Assembly (NCBI GenBank): GCA_019915135.1 | Contig: JAHLMK010000001.1 | Location: 5,580,001 to 5,644,000 of the forward strand | Direction of reading: 5' to 3' | DNA: 64,000 bases | DNA from: Strobilurus pachycystidiatus | Taxonomy: Eukaryota > Basidiomycota > Agaricomycetes > Agaricales > Physalacriaceae | Shown here: positions 12,121 through 23,249 of the stretch, one piece after another | How the letters are laid out: each line of letters opens with the position of its first letter | Position numbering within the stretch: position 1 is the stretch's first letter | The notes under the pieces: generated by a model | Told to the model about the DNA's origin: nothing | Seen by the model: the letters and a program-made list of their open reading frames with translations, nothing else | Databases searched by the model: none | Translations under genes and position numbers: made by a program

Positions 12121-12974
12121 TTAGTGCGTGTTTCTTTCTTGGCACATGAAGGAGAACGCACCGAAACGAGGTGACCGTGCCATGCTAGCCACAATCTGGC
12201 GTCTCAGGTTGGCACCGTCATGCGCGGCCTGGGCGGAGGACATTGAATGGGTTTGAATGGGTTTCGTAGTGAGGCCTCGTGATACACTGACGTGAGGCTC
12301 GGATGAGGTGGGTCGATGATCCATGGCGCTCAGCAGCGGCCGCTCCACGCGTCGCGAAGCAGGCGTGGGCGACGGCGTGCGCACAGGCGGGGTCGGGAAC
12401 TGCTGTCGACGCGGCGACGCACTTCTCCGCAGCATAGCGAGCTCCTCTGCGTTCCTCGCGACGGTTGCAATGACCTTCTGCACCGGCACGTTTCTCGTTC
12501 CATCAGGAATCTGGATGACGGCGTCTTGTGATCAGTGGTGGAGGCTAGGGAGAGGCGAGAGTGCGCCTACGAGGATCTGGCCCAGAATTCCGGGGCTTTC
12601 CGCTACGATGTCGATCGTCGCAATGTCAGATTCCTGGAGGGGCGGACGCCCGCTGTCAGTGCATGTTCAACACAGGTGAATGAAGGGGTGGGTACGCACG
12701 ATTTGCACGATGGGCTCCCCAGCAACGAATGACTCGCCCTCTTTCTTTCTCCAGCGCGATACGGTAGCTTCGTTGAGAAAGGGGGACATTGCAGGCATGA
12801 CGATGGCTGGGCGAGTGATGATGTTTTCAGAGAAGGCTATGTTTATCGAGATGAAATCAGTTTGACTGAGAGTATAAGTCGTGGAGATGAACGCATACCC
12901 ATTCCGCGAGTGCGAACAGGGGATGCCTGTCGGAGGCTCTGGCGGCGGGCCACTGAAGTGGTGATGTTCAGCAT
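12121..12974 (-). CDS. lipoyl-like (single hybrid motif) protein lacking the lipoyl lysine
   Basis: After splicing, the protein has a basic, Ser/Thr/Arg-rich N-terminus (MLNITTSVARRQSLRQ) that looks like a mitochondrial presequence. A biotinyl/lipoyl-like domain follows: IVMPAMSPFLNEATVSRW, KKEGESFVAGEPIVQI, ESDIATIDIVAESPGILGQI and then DGTRNVPVQKVIATVA. In lipoylated E2 or E3-binding proteins the hairpin reads D-K-A; here it is D-I-A, so the acceptor lysine is Ile. The C-terminal ~110 residues are Ser/Pro/Arg-rich. They show no clear peripheral subunit-binding domain and no acetyltransferase domain, so this is not a full E2. Introns lie at about 12898-12840, 12697-12630 and 12574-12530. An upstream in-frame ATG at 13088 would add 38 residues. 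It may be a non-lipoylated accessory protein of a 2-oxoacid dehydrogenase complex, but that is inference. Confidence 0.75.
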
Positions 12975-15020
12975 GGCGCGGGTTGGTGGTAGTGAGGGCA
13001 CGATAATGTCAGGATGTAAGTCTTTGGAGTTGGCCAGCAACAACTTCGTCCAACCGGCTTGTCTTCTTATACTCCGGAACGGAGTCATGAATTATTATAG
13101 GGTTGCTGCCGCACGTAATGCGGGCAAACATGCGGGGTAATCATGCTCCATTGACACTCGGAAGTCTTTTCCGGGTACTCGCCCCTATTGGGATCCTGTC
13201 CGTTTCCTTAACAATTCCAAAGACAAGGGTGGTAGCGCAGAGACAGGCGGGCTGTGGTAGAGGATATGGGTGCATAGGCATTGAACAGTGCCCCCCCCCG
13301 CACTGATTTCGCCGTGGGAGATCGAGGCTTGGCTAGATCGCCGTGGTACGTGGATGTTAGTTGTCAATGAGGGTCGAACGCCAAGTCTGGGCGAGCGCGT
13401 AAGGCAATGCGCGAACTTCTTGAATTGATGGTGATCTATTGTGATGTGCGGTTGGTAGCGTAAGTAGATAGCCCATCCGCAGGCCAAGACCTTTCGAAGC
13501 AGTCAGTAAGTAGCTTCATTAAGGGTGACGGCGCTTGGCTCGGATGGACGCGACAGCCGGACTCAGTCGCGATGATACATGCAGCTCAAATCATACTTTG
13601 GCGGGACCTCCAATTATGATTATTAGTCCCACGTCGATCTGTCGCCGACCCCAGTCGTCAAAGGTCCCCGAAGGATATCCGCCGCCAGGAAACGGTATAT
13701 TGACGGTATATCGGGTTGGCTATGGGCCATCGCAAGACACGCTTGGACACTGTGAGATGGGATTCATTTGATGATATAATTTGGGCTCTATAGCTGAGAG
13801 TGCCCAGCGGAACTTATCCTACACACGCACCACGACTAAGACTCTTGTATGCAGTATACATCAACACCCGAATAGCGGCTTGCTAGAACTCCGGTCGTGA
13901 AACTTACCCGCTGTCAGCTAAGATGTGGGACCTTCGTGAAATGCTATCCGGTTAGACGAGATGAATAGCGGCCCGGCGCAGGACACGCTGTAAGTGGAGG
14001 CCAAACAATTGTAGGGATGAGAAAGTCGGAGCTCAAGTGGCCTCCAGAGTCAAGCTTAACTCCACACCCACATACGGCTTTAGAGGGAGATAGATGTGGA
14101 AACATGCCCTACCAAAATCCGCCAACGTAAGTTTCTCTTGGCCGTCCAGTAATAGAAACGTGGCGTACACACTGAAGAAGACGGAGAAGCGGCGTGTAAG
14201 CGGCCCGGATTGTTGACAATGATTAGTTCTTTTGGCGGCTTCGTCACGACCCACATGTGATATATGAGGTCTGCAGCAGTACTTGTCAACCGTGATAATT
14301 TATGCCGACAATATTCAGGTGTCCGTCTCCGTGTCGCACCTCGCGACTCAGAGAGTCTGGCATGATAAAGACGCGTAAGTAAGGTCCCATTCATACTCGT
14401 GCTGCTCGGCTCACCTAGACTACCTGGGCAAGGCCCTTCCTTACAAGCGCGCATATAGTGAAGAATGGAGTGCTCAAGCGACGCTCGGTGAAGATTCAAA
14501 GTAGCGCAGAAACAAAAGACTCGGGGTCGTGCTGTACACCGAGCGGGTCTAACGATGTGCCACGGTAGTCGGTATATAAGTCGGTATCTTCACGTGTCAT
14601 TCAGCAATCATCCCTACCACTCGCAGACTACGTGACAATGAAGTTCAGGGTACTCACCTGAATGCAGCAGACTGGCCGCGGAGTCCGTAGGGTTTTCAGG
14701 CTGTCCAGTCGATGACCCGAGCATGATCGCTGACCTGTTCAATTACTTACGAATATGAGGTATAGGATGACAGCAGAGCCAGTATTTCGAGGACCACGTT
14801 CATCGGCTAGGTCATGTCGTCGTCACGGTGGTCCAATCCTTAGGCATATTAACTTTGTAGCAGACATTGGGCGAGTAGGGACCGCTGCAGGGAGACGCGA
14901 GAACTGCAAGTCCAATCGGTCGGTTTAGATTGATGCGAAATGTCCCAAGTCTCAGTAGCTCACCGTAGAGAGCGTGTCTCTCGTCTAAGATGACAGCCGC
15001 GTCCGGATGGTGGGACAGTG
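12975..15020. other. intergenic region, no gene seen
   Basis: About 2 kb contain only short frames without recognisable motifs on either strand. I find no tRNA, no clear inverted-repeat element and no large tandem repeat. Confidence 0.45.
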
Positions 15021-15852
15021 GATCACAAGATGGAGGTTTGCGGGCGCTGGCGCGTCAATCCGCCCGCTAAAATCATTCGGCGCGGTGAGAATCTTCTTAC
15101 TGTCAGATATGATCTGGCATGGGGTTCTGTCGCGTCTTGGAATCTTGAATCTTGATCATAGTGAGGGAGCGAAGATGGCTGGCTGGTGAATGCCGAATCT
15201 AGATATCCCGTCGGCAATCATTCACGTGATCTGATATTAGACCACGTTTCCGGTGCCATCATTGGGGCTCGCCAGACAGTTCATCACTGTGATGAGACGT
15301 TGGTAGCGCGATTCGAATCATCTTCACACCCTCTGTCTACGGGCGCTCTCAGCGAATCATCTGCTTTGACGGTCGCGGGACTACAAGCATTCTACATAAA
15401 GCCTTGTGCACTCAAGAGGGTGTAAGTTCACAGTCGTTCAAGCCAGCTTCGGAAAATTCCTGGCCTGCTGATGACGAGGAGCTCTATTCGTTATCTCAGT
15501 CCTTTTCGCTGAAAATGGAAACGTTGAACGACACCGTCTTCTTCAAATGTGCGTACCTGGACGCGACCAAGACTTGAAGCACGCGTGTATGGCACAGGGC
15601 TAGCCAGCCTTGAGAGACTTCTGATCTCAAAGTTGAGTCCGATGGTGCAGGCTCGGTGTTTATAACCAATGTGACGACACGATTGGTCTTGCGACACTGT
15701 CAGATGCCGCTCAAAAGGACCGTTCTTCTCCGGGAAACTTCTTATCATGTCGCCTCATTTTTCGCTCTGATGACCCGGCTCTTTGCTTGATACCACCTCT
15801 TTGCGCAAATCGCACTTCTGCCGGGAGGCTCTCACACATTCAGAGGATTGCC

Positions 15853-17764
15853 ATGTCGTTGTCGTATCTTCAAATCCTTCTATCCTTTGCGGCTATCAGG
15901 CTCTTCTACTTGGCTATCTGGAGGCTATATTTTCATCCTCTGCGATCCTTTCCAGGTCCTCGTCTAGCGGCGCTGACAGACTTCTACCAAGCCTACTTTG
16001 AGACCTGGAAGAATGGGCTCTTCGTACGGCATCTCGAAAAGCTGCACGAGATCTACGGTACGGTCTTCCTTTCGTATCATGAAAAGCTATCTCATTCCTG
16101 GAATAGGTCCTGTGGTCAGGATACGCCCGAATGAAGTACTATTTTCAATCTTGGCATCCTGTCTCAACTCAACCATCGTTCTCGCAGTTACATTTCAGCA
16201 GCCCCGATGCATACATGGCGATTTATCCTTCACACTCTGGATTCGTCAAAGATCCAGCGTTCTACTCATGCTTCGGTGTAGATGATGCTTCAGTCTGTAT
16301 AATCGATGTCCAAGAGCACAAGAAACGGCGAGAAATGTTGAATCCTCTGTTCTCTCGGCGTGCGATCCTTAAATTGGAAGACGTCGTCCAGGACAAGGTT
16401 GATCTCCTAGATACAAAGACCAGAATCGTACTGATTGGTGTTACCAGGTCAATATCTTCGCTGACAAACTCGCAGAGTGCGCCAACACTTCTCAACCCGC
16501 CAACCTTTTTCGCGGATTTCGAGCCTTGGCCATGGATGTTGTCACCGCCTACTCTTACTCGCACTCATTTGGTGGACTTACGACACCCGGCTTCAACCAC
16601 CCTATCATGCGCTCAGTTGAGGGCGCTGTGCCCATGATGAGTGCTTCGAAGCACTTTCCCGTTCTTCAACTTCTGCATCACCTTCCGGTGTGGGTAGGAC
16701 CATTGTTGAACCCAGATCTCGGCGGCATCGCTTCGCTCAGAGGGTTCCTCGAGAAACAAGTCGAGGTCATTCTCAAGGATCCAGATATGCTGAGGCGGTC
16801 GGGAGCAGAGCACCAGACCATATACCACCATTTGATCACTCCGGAGCTAATCAAGTCTGGAGAGCTTCCGTCGAGGAAAGCATTGCTGGAGGAGGTATGT
16901 CTGCCGCTTGTTGTGCGAATGACCTGCTGATCGGTTGGCATCAGGCAATTGTGCTGTTAATCGCTGGCACCGATACATCTAGCAACGCTATGACTGTCGG
17001 ATTCTTCTATATCCTCAGCAATCCACAAGTGAAGAAGAAGTTGGAAACGGAACTGTACGAAGCCTGGCCGGAGAAGGACACCAAGTTTTCGTACGAGAAA
17101 TTGGAGAAGCTGCCGTATCTTGTAAGCGGTCTTTTTTCATACGTTCTCGCGCTGACGGCGTTGGGCATTAGACGGGGTGTATCAAAGAAGCGCTGCGATT
17201 TAGCGCGGGAGTGCCAGTAGCCCTACCACGCGTCGTCACTGAACCGACGATCATTGACGGCAAGACAGTCCCAGCCGGAGTGAGTGGTCAATTTCTCCAA
17301 TCTGTTCAGTCATCAGTTGCTTACTTCCTCAGGCCGTCGTCGGCGTCGCAAGCCCTTTCGTCCTAAAGAACCCAACTGTCTTTCCCGATCCGCATGCTTT
17401 CAGACCGGAGAGATGGATGCAGGCCGATTCGCAGAATTTGGACAAGTATCTGGTCACATTTTCGAAGGGACCCAGAAGTTGTGTCGGCATCAAGTGCGTC
17501 GTTTTGACCTTTCGTAGTGTGATACTTCCTGAACTGGCGACCAGCTTGGCTTGGTGCGAGCTATATCTGGCTTTCGCCAACCTTGTGAGGAAATTTGACA
17601 TGGAAGTGTATGAGACCAGGTTAGCACTGAAGACCTTTGTCTGCTTCGAGTCGCTGATTCGCATTGTTCTTGCCAGTCAAGAAGATATGGTGTTCCGGGA
17701 TCATCAGGTACCAGTATGGACGACGAGGCCGTTGCAGGTCATTGTTCGGGCGCGGTTGACGTGA
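15853..17764 (+). CDS. cytochrome P450 monooxygenase, trichodiene oxygenase type (copy 1)
   Basis: This is a microsomal haem-thiolate monooxygenase. The N-terminus has a hydrophobic anchor (SLSYLQILLSFAAIRLFYLA), then the Pro-rich hinge RLYFHPLRSFPGPRLAALT. After splicing the motifs run in order: IYGPVVRIRPNE, LHFSSPDAYMAIYP, I-helix AIVLLIAGTDTSSNAMT, K-helix with E-x-x-R (KEALRFS), PERW, and haem loop FSKGPRSCVGIN. About nine exons include a 29-nt one (16107-16135). Sequence style (RLYFHPL..FPGPRLAA, NELHFSSP) matches the fungal trichodiene-oxygenase/CYP58-like group, but the substrate cannot be read from the sequence. All introns have GT..AG ends and the frame stays open, so the gene looks intact. 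It is a tandem paralogue of the gene at 19081. Confidence 0.9.
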
Positions 17765-18025
17765 GGAGGTTCCTTGACACGGGTAACCCAGTAAAGTATC
17801 CGGTCTCCGAGCCAGAGGACCTCTGCCAGCTACCTCTGCCGTCTGAGAAACATTACAGTCCTTAGTTACCATTCTCAGGTGATGAGGCTTTAATCTGATT
17901 ACCTGAGCCTCCGACAACACGTCTACTGTATGTTGAGTCGCCGGCCTTTTTCGACCGAAATACAAGCAGGAGCAACCTCTGATAACTTTGAGGATGCCAT
18001 CCACGTGTAGCGTCCACCCCACATA

Positions 18026-18230
18026 AACTTGTCTTTGTCAATGTCAATGGCCGGGCCCTCGCGGACCATCACGACGTCGACGGTCACCGTTCCCTCGGCT
18101 TCCCCGCACGTCCTTCTATCGATTCTGCTCATTCATTTATCATTATCATTTGGCACGGACCATTCCAGATCTCCATGAGCTCCATCTATCGACACCATCG
18201 CTCTTTATGTGACCGGACCGACTTGGGGAG
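18026..18230 (-). pseudogene. relic of the 3' end of the FHA-RING ubiquitin ligase gene
   Basis: Downstream of P450 copy 1 the DNA resembles the stretch at about 21430-21600, which is the 3' coding end of the FHA-RING gene on the minus strand. Shared blocks include cgcacgtcc followed by tcgat, ctccatgagctccatct followed by a tcgac block, and a gggtaggcactg / gggtgggcactg match. Indels and stops destroy the frame. It was evidently carried along when the P450 segment was duplicated and has decayed since. It cannot encode a RING or FHA domain. Confidence 0.75.
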
Positions 18231-18309
18231 TAGGCACTGCAGTCCTACCACACATAGACTGCATCATAGAAAACCTCTGTAGATCGCAGCGCGCCCGATG
18301 CTGGGACGT

Positions 18310-21300
18310 ATGTTCCAGATGGAGGTTTGGCGGGCGCTAGCGCGTCACTCGTCCGCTAAGATACTCTACCTCTAAAGACATCTTTCTATTGTCGGGATGA
18401 AGTGATAGGCGGTTCTTGCGCACCTTGACTTCGTGAGTGAAGGAGCAGAGATAGCTGGCGAATGCCGAATACTCCTTTAGTGCGTGCGCCGTGTCGTGCC
18501 GTTGATCGATGCCGATTCCCGACAACATGATAAACACGCAGTTTCGTTCCGACCATCATGCACCTGCCATGCACCATACATCATCGCCAGACACTAGTAC
18601 ATCACTGTTATTGCCGCACACCCATTGGGGAATACCAGGCCTTAGCCGCAGAGAGATCGTAGGTCTTACAGAGCAACCCGGTCAAATCTGAACTAAAAAT
18701 GTCACGAGTAGTCCTGTTCAAACCTCCGTATCAAGACCCTGTAACTTGAGGTACTAGATGAGAAATGTGTATGTCAGACGGTTAGCCATATTGGGGAGAC
18801 TTCTTACCTCGATACTCCTTCTATTCTTTCAAGCAGACCATTTCACACATCACGCGTATATTGCCGCCCCGGTGGCTCTGAGGCTCAGTGTTCTAAACAA
18901 GGTTACGACACGACTGGTCCTGAGACAACGTCAGTTGCCGCTCAGAATGACCGTCCTTATCTGGGGAACTTCCTATAAAGTCACCTATTTCCGCGCACTC
19001 CTATGGTCAGGTTCTTTGTTTCATACCACATCTCTTGCGCAAACCACACTTTCACCACGTAATCGCACTCGAGGGTCGCCATGTTGCAGCTATCGTATCT
19101 TCAAATTCTTCTATCCTTCGCGGTCTCCAGGCTCTTATACTTGGCTGTCTCGAGGCTATACTTTCATCCTCTGCGATCTTTTCCAGGCCCTCGTCTAGCG
19201 GCACTTACAGGCTTCTATCAAGCCTACTTCGAGATCTGGAAAAACGGGCTCTTTGTACAGCATCTCGAGAAGCTGCATGAGATCTACGGTGCCGTCTTTC
19301 TTCCGTATCATGCAAAACTATCTCATTCCTGTGATAGGTCCTGTGGTCAGGACACGACCGAACGAAGTACTACGATCTTGGCATCCAGTCTTGACTTAAC
19401 CCTTGCTCTTGCAGTTGCATTTCAACAGCCCCGACGCATATATGGCAATTTATCCATCATACTCTGGATTCGTCAAAGATCCAGAGCTCTACGCATCCTT
19501 TGGCGAAAATGATTCTTCAGTTGGAATGACCGATGTCCAAAAGCACAAAAAACGGCATGACATCTTGAGTCCTTTGTTCTCTCGGCGGGCGATACTGAGA
19601 CTGGAGGATGTCATTCAAGAAAAGGTTGATCTCTAGATATAAAGACCACGATCATACTTATTACTGATTGGTTTTACCAGGTCGATGTCTTCGCTGACAA
19701 ACTCGCAGAGTGTGCCACCACTTCTCAACCCGCCAACCTTTTCCGCGGATTCCGAGCCTTAGCCATGGATGTTGTTACCACCTACTCTTACTCGCACTCA
19801 TTCGGTGGACTTACAACACCCGGCTTCGACCACCCTATCACGCGCTCAGTTGAGGGCGCTGTGCCAATGATGACTGCTTCGAGGCACTTTCCCGTTCTGC
19901 ACCTTCTGCATCACCTTCCGGAGTGGCTTGGAGCATTGTTGAACCCAGATCTCGGCGGCTTTGCTCAGCTCAGAGGATACCTCGAGAAACAGGTCGAGGT
20001 CATTCTGAAGGATCCAGATATGCTGAGGCGGTCGGGAGCAGAGCACCCGACCATATACCACCATTTGATTACTCCGGAGCTAATAAAATCTGGAGAGCTT
20101 CCGTCGAGGGAATCATTGGTGGAGGAGGCATGTTTTCCGTTCGTTGTACTGACAATTTGCTGATTGGTTCGCATCAGGCAATTGTGCTTTTGATCGCTGG
20201 CACCGATACATCTAGCAACGCTATGACTGTCGGATTCTTTCATCTCCTCAGCGATCCACAAGTGAAGAAGAATCTGGAGACGGAACTGTACGAAGCCTGG
20301 CCGGAGAAGGACACCAAGTTTTCGTATGAGAAATTGGAGAAGCTTCCGTATCTTGTAAGCGGTCTCTTTTCATACCTTCTCGCGTTGACGGCTTTGGGCA
20401 TTAGACGGGGTGTATCAAAGAAGCGCTGCGACTTAGCGTGGGAGTGCCAGTCTCCCTGCCACGCATCGTCACTGAGCCGACGATCATTGACGGCAAGACA
20501 GTCCCAGCCGGAGTGAGTGGTCAATTTTTCCAAAACTGTTCGGTCATCAGTTGCTTACTTCTACAGGCTGTCGTTGGCGTCGCACAGCCTTTCGTCTTAA
20601 AGAATCCAACTATCTTCCCCGATCCGCATGTCTTCAAGCCGGAGAGATGGACGCAGGCCGATTCGCAGAATTTAGACAAGTACCTGGTCACATTTTCGAA
20701 GGGTCCCAGAAGCTGTATGGGCATCAAGTAAGTCATCTCAACCCCTCATAGATCGAGACTTGTTGAACTGGCGCACAGTTTGGCTTGGTGCGAGCTGTAT
20801 CTGGTTTTCGCGAACCTTGTGAGGAAATTTGACATGCAAGTATTCGAGACTAGGTTAGCCTTGAAGACCTTTGTCTGCTATGGGGTGCTGATTCGTATTC
20901 TTGTTGCTAGTCAAGAGGATATGGTCTTCCGTGATCATCCGGTACCGGTGTGGACGAACTTGAGGCCGTTGCAGGCTGTTGTTCGGGCGCGGTTATCGTG
21001 AGGAGGTTGGCACCTATGTCCTGAAGTATCCGGTATCCAAAGAAGACCCCCTGCCGTCCCCTGGAGCAACTTGAGTTACCATGCTTGGTGACGAGCTCTT
21101 GTCCTGATTCCCTTAGCTACGTGTTTATGCCCTGCGAAGACGCGAAATACAAGTAGTAGTAAATTCCCCAGTAACCTGTGATGACTCAAGATGCCCATGA
21201 TGTCGCGTCCAGCCCACACAACCTTGTTTCTGTATCGGCCTACAGCTAATACAAGCCAGACCCCTCCTCGAACCGCGTGTACAAATTGAAAGAAAAAAGA

Positions 21301-21600
21301 AATAATGAGTGTAGTGTCCAATAGAGTTGAAAACGACGATAGAGAGGGAAATTAACGATCACTGCCTCATGAACCGATTCCACGTCCCCGATCTCTTCAA
21401 TCCTGACGAATCTGCCGTCTTTGGCCTTCGTGGACTATCACTCGACGGCCGCCGTTTCGCGCTCGTGCTCACACTCGGCTCTGCCGCACGTCCCTCCATC
21501 GATACGACATACTCCTGGTCCTGCTCCATGAGCTCCATCTCTCGACGCCAGCGCTCTCCAACTGAGACCTGTGGGGTGGGCACTGATGGGAAGATAGCTG
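18310..21600 (+). repeat. segmental tandem duplication, unit 2
   Basis: This is the second unit of the ~3.2-kb duplication. Its right end overlaps the intact 3' coding part of the FHA-RING gene. That indicates this is the original location, or at least the one where the flanking gene survived. Upstream matches to unit 1 include the gcgaatgccgaat block (about 18448) and the gccgctca..gaccgt block (about 18938). Confidence 0.8.
19081..21001 (+). CDS. cytochrome P450 monooxygenase, trichodiene oxygenase type (copy 2)
   Basis: This tandem paralogue of the gene at 15853 has the same exon-intron pattern. Anchor and hinge are LQLSYLQILLSFAVSRLLYL and RLYFHPLRSFPGPRLAALT. Other motifs are GPVVRTRPNE, LHFNSPDAYMAIYP, I-helix AIVLLIAGTDTSSNAMT, KEALRLS, PERW and haem loop FSKGPRSCMGIN. 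An in-frame TAG at about 19634 falls inside the intron that begins GTTGATCTCTAG, the same intron as in copy 1, so it is not a nonsense mutation. The first-exon donor is GTGCCG, weaker than GTACGG in copy 1. The catalytic Cys and acid-alcohol pair are conserved, so the enzyme is probably functional. Differences are scattered, mostly in the first 70 and last 40 residues. The substrate is unknown. Confidence 0.9.
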
Positions 21601-23249
21601 CTGGGGGCGGGAAGGGTCGTGAAGGCGGGCCCCGGGACCGACTGGGTGTTCGCTGCAGATGTGCTATGGGGACGGAGGCGGTCGTTTGGGCGGGATATGA
21701 GGGTACAGACGACGGAGGTGAAGGTTCCCGAGTCGGTTGTGCTCGCTCAAGGATCGGAGTTTGTTCAATTACAGGACCGGGAGTGGGTGGGGTAGGTGGG
21801 GCAGCTCCAATTGGGCGGATAGGATCCTCTCGTCCTGGATCCAGGGACTCCAAGAACGAATCCCGCACCATCATCTCCCGAAGCCAATTCTCGCCTAGTG
21901 GTGACGTCTCTGGAAGGGTTGGTGGTGGTAGGGGAGAGGTACGCGTGTCTACTGGTGGCAAGACGGGAATACGTGTTTGAGACAGCAGAGGAGAGGCTCT
22001 GCGAGGAGTTGTCGCCCGTGGGTTATGAGGAAGTGTTGGCCGTGGATTTCGGGGAAGAGTGGGGCGCGGGTCAGGGAGACTTGAAGTTGAGGGTAAAGAT
22101 GGCAGTGGTGAAGGGGTTGGAGACGGAGGTGTAGGTGCTAACGGCAGATTTGACGAGGAACGGCTGCTTTCATCCGTCTCGGGAATGATTTCTGTAACGA
22201 GATTTGGACTGCTGGGTAGACTGGGGAGTGATCTTTCCTGCACTTCCACAACACTGTCAGGTGAATCGACCTCCTCGTCCAGATCTGCAGAAGAGCGACA
22301 TAGAGGACACACAAACACAGGCTTCTTTGAGTCGATGAGCGGTCTTATGCACTTGAAGTGAAATGTGTGCGCGCATGGCGTAGTAAACAGTGCCTGTCGG
22401 ATGGCAATGGCGGAAAGACCTAGCCCACAATGTGTTCATTAATTCGTTTCAAAGCAAGATACGAACTTACATATGCAGCAATCAGGAATGATAGGTTTCC
22501 CTGCTTGTACCGACACTGGTGTTGCTTCTGATGAAGTCAGTGTTGCTTCCTGAGATGCAAGTTCCTGTAGACCCTGTAACGCGCCAGCACTGATGAAATA
22601 CCATCAACATGCAATCTGAAGATTCGTAGTGCGACAATACTCACCCAAAGGCCTCGCCTCCATCGACCGCAATCTCTACCTTTATCTTCACTCCCTTATA
22701 CGCGTCCTCCATTCCACCCTGATAGTCCACGCCCAACTGAACAACATCGCCGTCCCGAACAGGGAACGGTTTGCTCTCCTCGTTAGCCAAACTGAGTCTC
22801 ACGTGGTTCAGAAAAGTCCCGCTGGCTGATTTTGTATCCCGCACCCAGACCGTCCCGTCCGTCCCAGCCCAGAGTTCCGCATGAGCGCGGGAGACGACCT
22901 TGGAGTTGAACGCGACCTTGCCCTTGTTGCCCGGCAATCCCGGTCCGTCAATGCGCCCCAGTGTGATGGGTGGGTCACCGACGCGCAGGATGCGCACAAC
23001 GCAAGGGAAGGAGTAGGCTCGTCTGGTGTCCATGTGCGGGGAAAATCGTATGCGATATGAAGCAGCAGGATTTGTGCTGTCGGCAACTATGCGCTGTCCG
23101 CCTCGGCGCCGACCTGTGAGCAGCGGAGCAGGCGTGGGCCGGTCGGATGAGGAGCCATCCCGCTTGTGTCGTAGAAGACTCCCAAAGATGACCGGTCGTG
23201 TTGTCGGCTGCTCGTTCTCGCTGTGAGCGGACGGAGGGCGTGGATCCAT
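21359..23249 (-). CDS. FHA-RING E3 ubiquitin ligase (Dma1/RNF8/CHFR-like)
   Basis: Proteins of this type recognise phosphothreonine through the FHA domain and ubiquitinate partners through the RING. In yeasts the Dma proteins act in the spindle and septation checkpoints. After a Ser/Arg-rich start, the FHA domain spans roughly residues 75-190, with ITLGRIDG, the core VSRAHAELWAG, and TKSASGTFLN. The RING follows: CCICL..PCAHTFHFKC..CPLC, i.e. C-x2-C, C-x-H-x2-H-x2-C and C-x2-C. The CIC cysteine pair is rebuilt across an intron. The C-terminal ~300 residues are Pro/Ser-rich, with a short repeat around RPTLPRNP / RPTLPHNP. Start and stop are unambiguous. The 3' end lies inside duplication unit 2, and a decayed copy of it sits at 18026-18230. 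Confidence 0.88.

Larger units (their letters stand above)
15020..18230 (+). repeat. segmental tandem duplication, unit 1
   Basis: This unit corresponds, with many substitutions and small gaps, to the unit from about 18310 to 21600. The matching runs from the upstream flank (gatggaggtttg and gcgggcgct at about 15030 and 18315), through the leader before the P450 (ccgctca, cttgataccacctctt), through all P450 exons and introns, and past the stop into DNA matching the 3' end of the FHA-RING gene. The offset between units is about 3.2-3.3 kb. Confidence 0.85.

Noticed and set aside
19624..19680. P450 copy 2 as a pseudogene because of an in-frame stop
   Set aside because: The stop is within an intron shared with copy 1; exons remain open.
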